Shown here in pieces: positions 47,960-59,675 of a stretch of 64,000 nucleotides of DNA. The stretch lies in contig NC_133769.1 of the NCBI RefSeq assembly GCF_003597395.2, positions 46,431,539 through 46,495,538 of the forward strand, given 5' to 3'. This DNA comes from Chelonoidis abingdonii (lineage: Eukaryota > Chordata > Testudines > Testudinidae). Each line of letters begins with the position of its first letter. Positions within the stretch are counted from its first letter, which is position 1. Both the position numbers and the translations under genes were made by a program. The notes beneath the pieces were generated by a model. That model was not told the origin of the DNA. It saw nothing but the letters and a program-made list of their open reading frames with translations, and made no database searches.

Positions 47960-49600
47960 TTTTTTTGCAGCATGCCAGAACCGTGTTTGCATTCCATCCC
48001 TTTGATCATCTTTGTTACTTGCCTCTGGATCCTTTCCTGTTTCTCTACATCTTTCCTACACATTGGTGACCAAAACTGGACACAGTACTCCAGCTGAGGC
48101 CTAATCAGTGCTAAGTAGAGCGGTACTATCACCTCCCATGACTTGTATGTATTTGTGTGTATGGTTTTCCTTCCCTAAGTGTAGCACCTTACATTTGTCT
48201 TTTTTCAATTTCATTTTGTTGTCTATAGCCCAGTTCTCCAATTTATCCAAGAACCTTCTGAATTTTAGCTCTATCCTCCAAAGTATTGACAACACCCCTA
48301 GCTTTGTGTCATCTGCAAACTTGCTCAGTATGCTCTCTATACCTACATCCAGTTAATTAATAAAGAACCAAACAACACTGGAGCCAGAGCAGATCCTTGT
48401 GGAACCCCACTTGAGGCCTCCCTCCAAAATCGACATCATTCCATTAATAGTTACTCTGTTTGGTTGTCTAAGGAATTATGTATCCACTTAATGATAGTTC
48501 TGTCGAGCTCGCATTTCTCCAGCGTACATATCAGAATGTCATGTAGGACTGTGTCAAAAGCCTTGCTGAAGTCCAGGTATATTATATCTACCACATTCCC
48601 CCAATCCACCAAATCAGTTACGCTGTCAAAGAAGGAAATTCATGCTGGCTGCTAGTGATTACCCCTTCATCCTCCAAGTATTAGCAAACTGAATATTTTT
48701 TACATTGTTCTAGTAGTTTTTCAGGCATAGAAGTCAGGCTGACTGGTCTATAGTTTCCCTGCTCCTCCTTTTAAAGTTAGGCATTATATTAACCTTTCTC
48801 CAATCTTCCAGGATCCCTCCTAGCATCCATGAGTTTGTAATTATTATTGCCATTGGCTCTAAGATTTCTTCAGCTAATTCAGTCAGTACCCTTGAATAGC
48901 ATCCAGCCACGTTGATTTGAATTCATTCAGATTGTTCAGAAAATCTCTGATGTCTTCTTTACTTATCCCAATCTGCATCCCTTCCCCTTTATTGTCTATG
49001 GTAACGTCACTAGTCATCCGGTCAAGTTTTTTTTTTTTTAGAGAAGACTGAAGCAAAGTAGCCACTGAGCCCTCCTATCATCTTCCATTACCAGCCCGCC
49101 TTCTCCATTGAGTAGCAGACCCACACTATCCTTGATCTTTCTTTTTTGTCTGATGTATTTGAAGAACCCTTTCCTGTTGTCTCTAGCATTTCTTGCCAGC
49201 TGTAACTCACTCTTTGCCCTGGCTTTCCTGATTTTGTCCCTACATGCTCACATTATTCCCATGTATACTTCCTTGGTGATATGCCCCCCCTTCTATTTCC
49301 TGTATCTATTCCTTTTGGTTTTCAGATTGCTAAAAAGTTTTTTGTGGAGCCACATTGGCCTCCACTGACTCTTCTTATCCTTCTCTGTGTTGGAATTGCT
49401 TGATGTTGAACATCTAGTGTTACATCCTTTTAAGAACTGCCAGCCCCCTTTGATTTCTTTTCTTCCTAATTGGTCTTTTCATGGGACCTTGCTTACTATT
49501 TCTCAGAGTCAGTTGAAATCTGCCTTTCTAAAGTCCAGTGTCCTTGTTTTGCTGTTCTCATTCCAGCTAATCATTTCACAGTGGAACTGAAATCTTTTGG
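47960..49600 (-). pseudogene. CR1 LINE ORF2 fragment (RT domain)
   Basis: Read on the minus strand in shifting frames, the RT motifs appear in order. They are NGEGGLV near 49110, ISKEDIRDFLNNLN near 48970, IIYLDFSKAFDTV near 48575, GVPQGSA-like near 48400, KFADDTKLG near 48310, and KLKKDKCKVLHLGKEN near 48190. LRPQLEYCVQFWSP and GME(C)KH lie near 48050. DFSKAFD and ADD are the catalytic motifs A and C. Stops, frame shifts and a missing 3' end make it inactive. A pure T-run at 49027-49039 is noted. Confidence 0.85.
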
Positions 49601-50372
49601 AAACAGGGGTTTTGCAAAATATCAGAGCATTTGCTTAAGCAGAATGTGAAATCTTCCATGGCAACCCTGGGGCAGAGATTTTAAAGTCTGCAGGCTGCCT
49701 TCTGTATATGATGCTAGCAGTTTGGAGGCTCCCCCGGCTTAGAACTTAATGAAAATGAAGGCCAATACGCGCTACAAGTTCTAAAGGACCAGGCTCCATC
49801 TAGCACAATCTTTTTAAATCCCCATTCTGCAAAGCTGGTCAGTCTTCACTGTGTTCTGAGCATGGGACCCTCAGACTGCAACCTTCAAAGCAGCCACTCT
49901 TTGGTAAATTGGCATTCTTTTCACTGAAGGCTTGGGGGACCAGGAGGCCATTGAAGAGTGGAATATGGCACTGGGAAACATTCATGAGCCTCAGTTACCC
50001 AGAAGTTTCAACTAACCAGAATTCAGGAAATCAATTTAATCAGGGCTTAAATTCTCAGAAAGTATTTCCCAGAGCTCCCCACACCTCCACCTACTAGAGA
50101 AACAAAAAGCTACTTGAGGAGGTTCCACAGCTGTATCATGTTGTTTTCATACTTTTTTCTTCCCTGACCTTGTTCCTCAGATCAGTGACGGCTTGTCTTC
50201 TTTTCCTGATCTCACATACGTTTCAGCATTGAACATTGTGCGAGTCTGTCCTGCCAAGCTAATGAAAAGTAGCATTGATATGGTCAGCACTTTCAGAGAT
50301 GATCGCAGATGGGTCATGATTATGTTCATGTGCAAGAAACCCCATTCACATTCAACTGATGTTATTGGTATG

Positions 50373-50786
50373 CATAGGTGCCGACTTCCTCTTTACCACA
50401 GGGGAAGGGTGCTTGACACACCCACCCCCGTTCCAGGCCCAAACCCCATTCCAACCTTTCTTCCAAATCCCCACCTCTTCCTGCTCCCTCTTCGCCCCTG
50501 GCCCTGCCCCCACTCCATGCCTTTCCTTAAGCCTCATCCCTTCCTGCCCCCACTCTGCCCTGCCCCACTTCTTCCCTGACTCTTTCCATACCCTCCCCTG
50601 AGAGCACTCCATCCCTGCTCCTCCCCCCATCCTACCAGCACCTCCTGCTTGCCACAGAACAGCTGATTGCAGTGGCCAGAACGCACTGGGAGAGGGAGGA
50701 GTTGATCAGCAGGGCTGCAGGTGAGTGAGAGGTGCTGGGGGGAGTGGGGGAGCTTGGCTGGAGCAGCCATGGAGTCAGCACCTATG
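50373..50786. mobile_element. hAT-type MITE, 414 bp, near-perfect 8-bp TSD
   Basis: The left end CATAGGTGCCGACT and the right end (complement CATAGGTGCTGACT) are inverted with one mismatch. The flanks are TTGGTATG (50365-50372) and TCGGTATG (50787-50794), 7 of 8. The middle is a C-rich block (CCTGCCCCCACTC repeats) that gives long proline-rich frames on both strands. Confidence 0.85.
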
Positions 50787-50841
50787 TCGGTATGGTACTG
50801 AAGCACTTTAAAAGAGATTTTACAGGAGATAGCATTGCCTT

Positions 50842-52770
50842 CTAGTGACTATCCTTGTATTCTCTGAACCCACACACTACTGCTCTCTCATCCAATTGCA
50901 ACCTATGGCAGTGAGCCTTGACTTCACGTTCTCCATGGAATACAGCAGCATCCTGCAGCCAGTTCCTAGGATATAGAACTTTGACATCAGCAGCAAGTTG
51001 CTCATCCGTTTTGTCTATGAGCCTATGCTGCAGCTGGTTTGCCAAACTTCTGTAGAATTGAGATCAGTTGATTGACATGATGCCTCCAGTGTTTGTGTCC
51101 AGCGCGATTCCCTGAAATTCCATCGCAGCTTCAGCTTCTTATGCAAGCCTCTCTTGCTCCCCTGGTTCTTGCACTCTCTGATCAAAAACACAAATCTGCC
51201 TCAGAATTTTGTCTTGTGCACTTTGGATATTGATTTCCCTAGACTGTGGCTCAAGTGAGAGTTCTGGTAACTTTTGTAGAGCATCAGAAAGTATGTCTTT
51301 TTCTTTACATTGTGCTTCTGCTGACTGCTGGAAGTGAAGAAAGACAGCACGGTAATTAAGGTAATAGGTAATTAAGGTAATAATTGGAGATATACCAAAT
51401 CTCCTAGAACTGGAAGGGACCTCAAAAGGTCATTGAGTCCAGCCCCCTGCCTTCACTAGCAAGGCCAATTCTGCCAGACAGCTTTCACTGCACAGTTACT
51501 TGATGCAACCCATCATATTCCCAGAACACACTCAGTTTTCAAGATTTTTACATGCAAAGATGCTGCACATTCTTGAAGTTCTCTTGTGCTTTTAGGGGAG
51601 GCATGATACATAGTACAGTTTGTCTATAAATACTTTAAAGTGGTTGACTCCATGAACATCCTGCACGAGCTCATGAACACAGAGTTCCAGTCAGTGGATG
51701 GAGCAGTACCAGGCAATTACCTTTGGAAAACGCAGCTATAGCAGCCACTCCGCATTTCTGACCTAGCGTGACTGTGGCTCCAGCACAAGCAAGAGCCTCC
51801 AAGTGTTCCTTTAAGTACCGTAAGCCTCCATGAATCCCATTGCATCCAACTTGTGCAGCAAGATTCTGGCAATGGTTGAGGCATCAGCAGCTGGAAGCTC
51901 GATTAGGTCAACAAACATGTTCGTAGGCTCCTCCATCTCCTCCGCTGCAAATCATATGTAGGTGGTAAGAGTGGAAGCCTGGCTCAACGTAGTTAACTCA
52001 TCAATCATCACTGTGATTTTGCACTTATGAGATATTATATTTTTAAATATTTTTTTCTTCATTTCCTCCACAATGTGCAGCTGTATGCTAGTGCAGATGA
52101 TGTTTGAGTGCAGAATTCGCCCCATATTTAGTCCATTTAACTTCTGCAGATCAATTTCTGTTTCAAAATTGTAGGAGGGACAATTTTGTTTTGCCAGTTT
52201 GCACACAGCATGGAATACTTCTCACATAGCTTCAATATGCTCTGACTGCCCTGGCACTTGACATGCTATCAATACATCTTTCTCTGCCTCCCTCTATTTT
52301 CTGCAGCTTTGTGACGCTGAGACTTTGAGCTCATAGATCTTTTTTCTCAGAGACTTCATTTGTTTTAATTTGCTGTTCCCATAGCTTGAAAAATCAGAAT
52401 TAGCCCAAGCTTTAACCTCTGCTCATAACTCTGAGATACTGTACTTTTGCACAGATGCTACAACTCAAATTACCTTTTCTAACATTCAGTCACAAGTTTG
52501 TTTTTTTTTCACAAAAATCATTTTTTTGGCTGTCTGATTAACACAGCAGTAGGTCACTCCCGCCGCATTCCGGTTTATCATCATGTTCTTCTTGCTCATC
52601 AGGGATGCTCTGTACTGCCTCTTCATCCTGACAAACAACAGTGCCATTAACTTCCCCACTGGCCTCTGAATCAGAGTTTCCTTTTTCTTGTGAAAAACAG
52701 TGATTTAATTTTTTGGACTCATGCTGGGGAATTGAGTACTGTACACAGAAGTTAACCACACACATAAATC
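50842..52770 (-). pseudogene. Dead hAT-family transposase
   Basis: On the minus strand, fragments occur in N- to C-terminal order. They are 52765-52538 (MCVVNFCVQ..., acidic Ser/Glu-rich), 52206-51952 (CKLAKQNCPSYNFETEIDLQ, then KITVMIDELTTLSQASTL) and 51045-50842 (ANQLQHRLIDKTDEQLAADV, then KVLYPRNW). The IDELTTLS part is the block where hAT-like proteins such as the ZMYM6/KIAA1586 group read IDEST or a related motif. Many stops separate the pieces, and a SINE tail interrupts it at 51365-51470. The host counterpart of this family is a nuclear DNA-binding protein, but this is an old transposon copy. Confidence 0.68.
51365..51470 (-). mobile_element. SINE/CR1 3' tail inside the hAT pseudogene
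   Basis: GATATACCAAATCTCCTAG, a CTGGAAGGGACCTC block and a CCCCCTGCCTTCACTAGCA block form the reverse complement of the SINE tail seen at 36000-36070. It is inserted in the hAT transposase remnant, so it is younger than that element. Confidence 0.75.
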
Positions 52771-52974
52771 AGGTGTGATTATCTAAGGACCTTCGCCCTT
52801 GTTGATTACGTCAGAAAGATGTGCTTGCTTACATTCTGCGTCAGCTGCCCATATCTGCCGTCTGCTCTCCATATTCAGTACGTAAATATGTTAATTTCCC
52901 ATAATTACCGCAAAAATAAATTGCACAGCATTCACAAAAATAAATTGCCACGTAATTATTTTTATTAAAGCTTC

Positions 52975-53530
52975 TGCCCTGTGAGATGGTGGGGTTTTGG
53001 GCTTCAGCTGCAGGGCAGGGGTCTCAGGGCTTTAGCCTCACAGGGGTGGCTGGGGAGCACCAGCAGGGCCGAATTTATGCCGATTCCCCCAATTCCCCAG
53101 AATCGGGCCCTGTGCCAAAGAGGGCCCTGCGCCTAAGGGGGCCCTGCTCCAGGGGTCTTCCATGTCATTTTGGCAGCGGGGGGTCCTTCGGTGCCACGGA
53201 AGACCTGGAGCAGTCCTCCCCCCCCCCACGGCCGAAGTGCCACCGAAGCCCCGTACCGCTGCTGAGTACTCCAATCGGGCCCCGCGGGTCATAAAACCGG
53301 CCCTGAACGCTGGGGTCAAGGCTTCAGGCTTGCAGGAGGTGCTGGGGCTGGGGGTTTCCACCTCACAGGAGGCGTGCTGGGGCTGGTTCTTCATCCCTGT
53401 GGGAGGTGCACCCGGCTTCAGCTGCAGGGCCCTCTGGACCCCCTGAAACCAGCTTGTGGTCCCCCAGAGCTGTGAATATTTTTATTGGAGCTGGGCTCTG
53501 AACAGCTCCAGCTGAATTTAAGCCCTGAAC
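52975..53530. repeat. GC-rich repeat hosting a MITE
   Basis: The segments 52975-53063 and 53306-53530 have shared blocks such as GCTTCAGCTGCAGGGC and GGGGCTGG. The right end GCTCCAGCTGAATTTAAGCC is a known turtle repeat terminus. The open frames come from GC content. The MITE at 53064-53305 lies within it. Confidence 0.5.
53064..53305. mobile_element. hAT-type MITE, 242 bp
   Basis: It begins CAGGGCCGAATTTATG and ends CATAAAACCGGCCCTG, inverted with two differences. The flanking octamers AGCACCAG and AACGCTGG differ at four positions, all transitions, so a target duplication may have decayed by CpG-type mutation. An internal G/C-run occurs at 53219-53228. Confidence 0.75.
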
Positions 53531-55614
53531 ATAATCAAATGTGCAGTAGCCATAGCACCATTTACTTCAGTTCAATTGCACCAGTTTACCCCAGTTCTGC
53601 ATCTGGCCTACAGCATATAATGGAAATACTTCAGCAGTGGGGCTGTGTATAAGATCAGATGATTAGCTGTGTGACATTCACAAATGAATGATTCAGTGTT
53701 TACGTCTTGGTTTCTTTACAATTGTTCCTTGCAGTCTTCAAGAAAATGGGAATTTTATCTGCGTGAGGACTACAGGATCACATTTTTACTTCATATAGTG
53801 CAACATTTCTGCAGAGACAGATGTGTTTCAGTGTCTTCAGTTGCAAAGGTTCAGTGTGAAAAATTCCCATTATGACCAAACAGGCTTCAATAAATTGTAT
53901 AAGAATAGTGGAATTCCACTTCTTAGCCAGACCTATCATTATAAATTAACCACACTTATGAAATTTAAACACCTTTAAGTCCAAAACACCACTTAACCCT
54001 AAGATATTATTCAGAAAATGTAAACTAGAGTCCCTGTTTTAACAGCTGAATTTCAAGTACTTCAACAAATATTGCCTTTTCATATTTCCTGTTCTTAATT
54101 ACACATGGCTCACAGGTATTTTATTACTGGGCTAAACTCGGAATAGTATTTTAGAATGATAAACAAAATACAACTTTTTTTCCTGGTTATTTAGGTTAGA
54201 TTTCTGTGCATTGCTAATTGAATGGCTAGTTAGCTCTTAGAATCTCTTTCCCATGACACCTTTTAAAAAGTTACCTTGTATAATAATTAGTGCTATGCTT
54301 TAATAAGTCTCATGAATTTTACAGCGAAAACTCATTAACGATACAGTTATATGGGGTTGTGTCACACAGATGTAATACAAATTTATCCTCTATTTTGATT
54401 GCACATTTCTTTGATATAACTAGGTTATGCATATATAATTCCCCCAGCGACTAGAATCTACAGCGTAATGTAGCCTGGGTTCAATTTGCCTTAACCAGGA
54501 GTTCAAAGGCAAAGAGACTACAGATACTAGAACCTGGCTGAACGAAAATCCCTCCATGCAGAAATTTCCTTCAGTTTCAATATTTTAGATCACTTTCCTG
54601 TTTGTTGTGTTTGAAATGCAAACGTGATGGATTAGTGCTGCTAACACACCATAAAGTAAAATAAGACCCCTTATAAACTGGTTTGGGGAATTTATATCCT
54701 GTTTCATGTCACAACTAATTTGTGTCTTATTCTTTCACCACAGGTGGTCTGAAGTTCACATGAAACAGAACTGACTCACACAAACAAAAGTTAAAAACTA
54801 GTTAAATGACAACGCAAAGACATCTGGAAAACATAGCCAGGGTGAATCAGATTTCTGTTACAAAGAATCAAATACATTTTATAAATTATCTCTGAAATAC
54901 ACACAGATTTTAATACAAGAAATAAAACTAGATTCAAGTAAGAAAAACTGAACTAAAACCCATTTATTCTCTACGTTTTATTTATAGCAAAGTTATGGGA
55001 TGGACACAATACAATAGAATTTTATTTTAGAAATGTGAATAAAAAAAGTTAAAACTGCATTCTAATTGTTTCCCTATGAAACATGAAGAAGCCACAGTAA
55101 TGATCTTACAATGTATATCTGATGTTCTTAGATTTGGTGACTTTGATCCAAAAAGAGGCCAAAGTTATTTTCAAACTTCATGCAACCTATTTAATTTAAT
55201 CTGTCTCTGAAATCCCAGTCCCTCATAGGTTAAGCAAAGCAACTGTTACCAGTGCACAGACACATTACACAACAATTCAGGATAGAAGGTAAAGAATTTA
55301 TTTTAAAGTATTTTCACTGGAATGTGACAAGGAACATTGGAATTAACGTCTCTATTTTTTATTTATTTATTCATTTGTTAGTGCCGTAGGGATTTTACAC
55401 AACCATAGATGTTGAGGTCCTCAGTATTACATCTCAGCTGTAAGAAATCACCTCCAGGAGAACAGTATCCAACAACACCATACTGAGGCACTAGTTCAGT
55501 ACTGACTCAGAGGAAAGCTTTCAACCTAATAAATCATGAACATCACTTCCTGCCTAAACTGGCTTTTCCTATTCAAATGCTAACTGTGTCCAAGCCTGTT
55601 TATTTTGTTCCTTA

Positions 55615-55695
55615 TGACAAGATTAACACAGTTCAAAAGTCAAGTTGGGTCAGGCCAAGTTAGTACTTTGATGGGAGACTTCCAAAGATAATTCA
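55615..55695 (+). repeat. 5S rRNA-derived SINE or 5S pseudogene fragment
   Basis: GGGTCAGGCCAAGTTAGTAC followed by TTTGATGGGAGACTTCC parallels the 3' half of vertebrate 5S rRNA (GGGTCGGGCCTGGTTAGTAC, then a TTGGATGGGAGACC block). Several differences and the lack of a 5' half argue against a working gene. AmnSINE1-type repeats have a 5S-derived head, so this could be such a copy. Confidence 0.6.
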
Positions 55696-55869
55696 GTTGA
55701 GGCCATTGTTCCAGCTAAGGCAATCATGTTAGTCACATGCACACACATATATAAGACATATATAGAGAGAGAAGTTGCGAAATAAAAAAACAATCAAGTT
55801 TTGCTGTTTATGTATAAAGGTTTTATATATGAGATATACTTGAGATCAGAGCTCAGATACTATGGAGGC

Positions 55870-56060
55870 AATATGACTGGGTGGGTGGAACATTGGACTA
55901 GATTTGTTCTTGATGCTGCCACTGGCCTGCTGGTTGACTTTCAGCAAGTCACCTCCTATCTGTGACTCAGTTTGCCCATCTGTTGATAATGATACTTTGT
56001 AAAGCACTTTGAGCTCTAGAGATGAAAATTGCTATAGAACAGCTCGGTATTATAATTTAC
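55870..56060 (+). repeat. MIR/CORE-SINE-like copy
   Basis: CTGGTTGACTTTCAGCAAGTC, a TGACTCAGTTTGCCC block and TTTGTAAAGCACTTTGAG, then GCTATAGAACAGCTCGG and TATTATAATT follow the MIR core and its 3' end in order. It lies between the 5S-like fragment and the CR1 at 56258. It is diverged and non-coding. Confidence 0.7.
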
Positions 56061-56090
56061 AGTGGTGAGGGAGCTCATACAAAATTCTAG

Positions 56091-56112
56091 AATAGATAGG
56101 TAGATAGATCAG
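56091..56112. repeat. Short GATA tetranucleotide run
   Basis: The run AATAGATAGGTAGATAGATC is a short imperfect (GATA)n microsatellite just upstream of the CR1 fragment. Confidence 0.85.
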
Positions 56113-56257
56113 ATGAGTATATTACTTTTGAGTGGGGGAGCCATGACTGAATTATGCAGTCTTCATTTATCATCAACAAATGGCAATAGAAACTGCACAG
56201 CACTCTACACCAACCCCTCCCACCTCTCAGTCCCCAACTTATTTTGGGCATTTCTAG

Positions 56258-56656
56258 AACATAAGAATGGCCACACTGGGTCAGCAATGTCCATCTAGCC
56301 CAGTATCCTGTTTTTCAACAGTGGCCAATGCCAGGTGCCCCAGAGGGAATGAACAGAACAGGTAATCAAGTGATTCATCCCCTGCCGCTCATTCCCAGCT
56401 TCTGGCAAACAGGTGCTAAGGACACCATCCCTGCTCAGCCTGGCTAATAGCCATTGATGGACCTATCCTCCATGAACTTATCTAGTTCTTTTTTGAACCC
56501 TGATATAGCCTTGGCCTTCACATCATCCTCCGGCAAGCAGTTCCACAGGTTGACTGTGCATTGTGTGAAAAAAATACTTCCTTTCGTTTGTTTTATACCT
56601 GCTGCCTATTAATTTAATGTGGTGATCCCTAGTTCCTGTGTTATCACAAGGAGTAA
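56258..56656 (-). mobile_element. CR1 LINE 3' portion, cut by the DIRS insertion
   Basis: On the plus strand it starts AACATAAGAATGGCCACAC, then GTATCCTGTTTTTCAACAG. It runs through TCTAGTTCTTTTTTGAACCC and CACAGGTTGACTGTGCATTG to TGTGTTATCACAAGGAGTAAA, the reverse complement of CR1 3' sequence. The next expected CR1 sequence would resume after the DIRS element near 63650. There, AATAACAACTTCTATACTG could be the diverged continuation. So a CR1 appears to have been the DIRS target. Confidence 0.85.
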
Positions 56657-56906
56657 AAGATGGTTACTCACCTTTGTAACTGTTGTTCTTCGAGATGTGT
56701 TGCTCATATCCATTCCAATTAGGTGTGCACGCGCTGTGTGCACGTTTGTCGGAAGATTTTTACCCTAGCAACACTCGGTGGGTCGGTTGGGTCGCCCCTA
56801 GAGTGGCGCTGCCATGGCGCCGGATATATACCCCTGCCGACCCAATGGCCCTTCAGTTCCTTCTTGCCGGTTACTCCGACAGAGGGGAAGGAGGGCGGGT
56901 TTGGAA
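56657..56906 (-). repeat. DIRS 3' terminal repeat
   Basis: The outer end at 56657 reads AGATGGTTACTCACC, then a CTTCGAGATGTGTTG block. Inward, a block from about 56740 (CGTTTGTCGGAAGATTTTTAC) to about 56880 (CAGTTCCTTCTTGCC) is inverted relative to about 63460-63610. The stretch GGATATATACCCCTGCCGAC lies in both. A TATATA sequence in this block may be part of the element's promoter. Confidence 0.9.
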
Positions 56907-57005
56907 TGGATATGAGCAACACATCTCAAAGAACAACAGTTACAAAGGTGAGTAACCATCTTTTCTTCTTCAAGTGCTTGCTCATATCAATTCCAATTAG
57001 GTGAC
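56907..57005 (-). repeat. DIRS internal complementary region
   Basis: 56907-56970 (TTGGAATGGATATGAGCAAC to GAGTAACCATCT) is the reverse complement of the outermost 61 bases of the 3' end (56657-56718), with one mismatch. The adjoining part, 56963-57003 (CTTCTTCAAGTGCTTGCTC, then CCAATTAGG), matches the outermost 5' end near 63617-63648 (ACCTAATGGG, then GAGCAAGCACTGAAG). An internal copy complementary to both joined ends is the hallmark used to circularise DIRS DNA. Confidence 0.92.
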
Positions 57006-57018
57006 TCCCAAGCCTTAC

Positions 57019-57550
57019 CTAGGTAGTGGGATAGGAGTGAGATGTCGCAGAATGTAGAACAAATGCCGCATCATCTCTGGACTGTTGAACCAATGCGTAA
57101 TGTGATGCAAAGGTGTGGACCAAGGACCAGGTGGCTGCACGACATATTTCCTGGATGGGTACATGAGCCAGGAAAGCGGCAGATGAAGCCTGAGCCCTGG
57201 TAGAATGGGCGGTAAGGTGGCTCATCGGAACATGAGCCAAGTCATAACAGGTGCGGATGCACGATGTCACCCAAGATGAAATCCTCTGGGAAGAGACAGG
57301 TAGGTCCTTCATCCGGTCTGCCACCGCAACGAAGAGTTGTGGTATTTTATGGAAGGGCTTTTGTTCACTCAGTATAAAATGCGAGCGCTCTACGGACGTC
57401 TAGGGAGTGCAGGTGTTGTTCCCGGTGTGATGAGTATGGCTTCGGGAAGAAGACTGGAAGGAAGATATCCTGGTTGATATGAAAGGCCGATACCACTTTA
57501 GGGAGAAAGGCTGGATGTAGTTGCAACTGTACCTTGTCCTTATGAAACAC
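57019..57550 (-). pseudogene. DIRS tyrosine recombinase, C-terminal part
   Basis: The frame 57019-57324 contains HSTR (the conserved H-x-x-R) at codons 40-43, WSLVHTFASHY with the presumed nucleophile Tyr at codon 76, and LTA before HSTR. These are the C-terminal catalytic motifs of tyrosine recombinases. The frame at 57365-57550 (FHKDKVQLQLHPAFLPKV) lies upstream in the protein and is shifted against both neighbours. The first catalytic Arg is in the next entry. The gene is split, so no active enzyme is encoded. Confidence 0.85.
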
Positions 57551-58481
57551 TGTATACGGGGGGGTCTACCATGAGAGCCCGAAGCTCAGAAACTCGTCTT
57601 GCCGATGTAATGGCTACGAGGAAGGCTGTCTTCCAGGACAGGTACATCAGTGAGCAGGTTGCTAGCGGCTTGAAGGGAGCAGTCATAAGTTTGGCTAGAA
57701 CTAGGTTGAGGTCCCAAGTTGGGGCGGGGTGGCGCACTTGTGGGTATAATCGCTCCAAGCCCTTGAGTAACCTCGAAACCATGAGGTGAGGGAAGACCGA
57801 GCGGCCGCTTTCCCCTGGGTGGAAGGTAGAGATCGCCGCCAAGTGCACCTTCAATGAAGATACCGCTAGGCCGTGCTGTTTGAGAGACCAGAGGTAGTCC
57901 AAGATGGTAAGGACCGGAACCTTGGTGGGAATAACATTACGTTGGTCGCACCAGCAGGAGAAGCGCTTCCACTTGGCCAGATATGCTAACCTAGTGGAAG
58001 GTTTCCTACTACCCAAGAGCACTTGTTGGACCAAGGCAGAGCAACATAACTTGGACTGGCTTAACCACGCAGTAACCATGCTGTGAGGTGAAGAGACTGC
58101 AGGTCTGGGTGGTGAAGTCTGCCGTGGTCCTGAGTTATCAGGTCCGGGCAAAGAGGTAGAGGGATTGGGTTGGCTATCGACAGGTTGAGCAACATGGTGT
58201 ACCAGTGTTGCCTCGGCCAGGCTGGAGCGATCATGATGAGGTGGGCTCTGTCTCTTCAGAGCTTGAGCAGGACCCTGTGAACCAGCAGGAATGATGGGAA
58301 GGTGTAAAGCAGATGGCTCATCCACGGTATCAGAAATACGTCTGAGATCAAGCCCTTGAAGAGACCTTGGAAGGAGCAGAACGTCTGCCATTTCCTGTTC
58401 TCGTGGGAGGCGAAGAGGTCTATGCGGGGAAAGCTCCACATCCGGAAAACAGAATGGATAACTTCCGGACGAATCGACCAC
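57540..58481 (-). pseudogene. DIRS RNase H tail and tyrosine recombinase N-terminal part
   Basis: This 313-codon minus frame starts with a Pro/Ser-rich linker downstream of RNase H. It then gives RKPSTRLAYLAKWKRFSCWC, the core-binding SAM-like domain, and VSSLKVHLAAISTFH. It ends in YLSWKTAFLVAITSARRVSEL, where the Arg of ARRVSEL is the first catalytic Arg of the recombinase. The frame then stops near 57540. The expected continuation is on the next frame. The opposite-strand frames at 57571-57789 and 57904-58086 are shadows. Confidence 0.87.
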
Positions 58482-58627
58482 TCATGAGACAGGAAGGATC
58501 TGCTGAGTTGATCCGCCAGAGTGTTCCGAACCTCTGGGAGAAAAGACACTATCAGGTCTATTGAGTGGGCTATGCAGAAATCCCAGAGCTGAATAGCTTC
58601 CTGGCAAAGGGGGGAGGAACGTGCTCC
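58256..58627 (-). pseudogene. DIRS RNase H C-terminal segment (after the inserted LTR)
   Basis: The minus translation reads GARSSPLCQEAIQLWDFCI, then NTLADQLSRSFLSHEW and IDLFASHENRKWQTF. LADQLSR is the C-terminal Asp motif of RNase H, and DLFAS is a conserved DIRS block linking to the recombinase. The frame opens at the LTR junction (58628). The preceding part of the domain is at 59676-59750. Confidence 0.88.
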
Positions 58628-59675
58628 TGTCATAAATGGATAGGTAAGGTAAGGGTTAAGTTTCTTTTACCTGGAAAGGGTAACCAAACACCTGACCAGA
58701 GGACCAATCAGAGAACTGGATTGTTTAAAGTCAGGGGCGGGAATTGGTATACAGGGGTCTTGTTGTTTGCTCAGTCTGTGAAGTAAAAGGTTCCTCTACC
58801 CTCCACTTATCTAAAATTTCCTTCTATAAATCTGTAAGTACCACCAGGGACGCAAAGTTAACTCTGGGCATGATGATCTTTGTGGTGTATTTTACCTGTA
58901 TGATTGATTTGTGGACTGTTTAATTGGGGCTATCTTAAGATCAGACTGTTTTTCATATCTTTCTTAAAGCAAGACCTGTATTGGACTGAGTTTCTTTAAA
59001 TGGCAAGATTATTTGTTTATATTTTCCTTCTTTTTTTTTATAATAAACTTTTTCTTTAAATAAACGTGTGGCATTTTCTGTTTCCTAGGGAGGCAAAGGG
59101 TAGGGAAAAGCCCCCGGCTGTGGGCTATTTTCCTAATTGCTTTCAGGGAAGGAGCACTACTGTGGCAAGAGACAACAGAATCATCCATCTGTCCTTGTGT
59201 GAAAGTTTTTTCCTGTTACTGCTACGAAAGAAGCAGACACGGGGAAAGGCAAAAGACCACCAGCTGTTGGCAGTTTGCAGTCTCAAGTTGTCCTGAGGGT
59301 AGAGAAAACGCTTATCGCTTGGGAAGTCAGAGAAACCGTTTCTTTCTGTGGCAAGCTGGGAAGGAAGGGAGAAGGGACATTTTTTCCCCTGCTTTTAGCA
59401 TCTCAAGGATTTGGAATCTGGAGGTCCCACCAAGGCGAGGGTTGGGGACACCATGAGAGAGGCAAACGGGGAGGATCAGGCCCCCTAAAGTTAATTACCT
59501 GTTACCCTGACCTGGCTGGCAGCCCAAAATACCCCAGGCATGGTAGTGAGGCTTGGGGGAGTTTCCAGTAAGCCCCCAGACTTTTGGCACGCCAAAAGTC
59601 CAGGTTTGGGACAGGACAGAATTGTGGATGCTAACAGTTCAGCGTTGGTGGGACTGGGAGGCAGATTACTCACAA
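58628..59675 (+). mobile_element. Solo LTR inserted in DIRS RNase H, TSD GCTCC
   Basis: It begins TGTCATAAATGGATAGG and ends ATTACTCACAA. GCTCC lies at 58623-58627 and 59676-59680. It has no coding region. It is the sister of the inner LTR at 5455-6557, sharing TAAGGTAAGGGTTAAG near the start and AAGCCCCCAGA and AGTCCAGGTTTGGGAC near the end. A poly-T/AATAAA block occurs at 59028-59050. It lacks the TATAAACCCC segment that the sister carries. It arrived after the DIRS element. Confidence 0.9.

Noticed and set aside
55615..55695. Functional 5S rRNA gene
   Set aside because: Only the 3' half is recognisable and it has several substitutions. There is no 5' half or terminator T-run in place.
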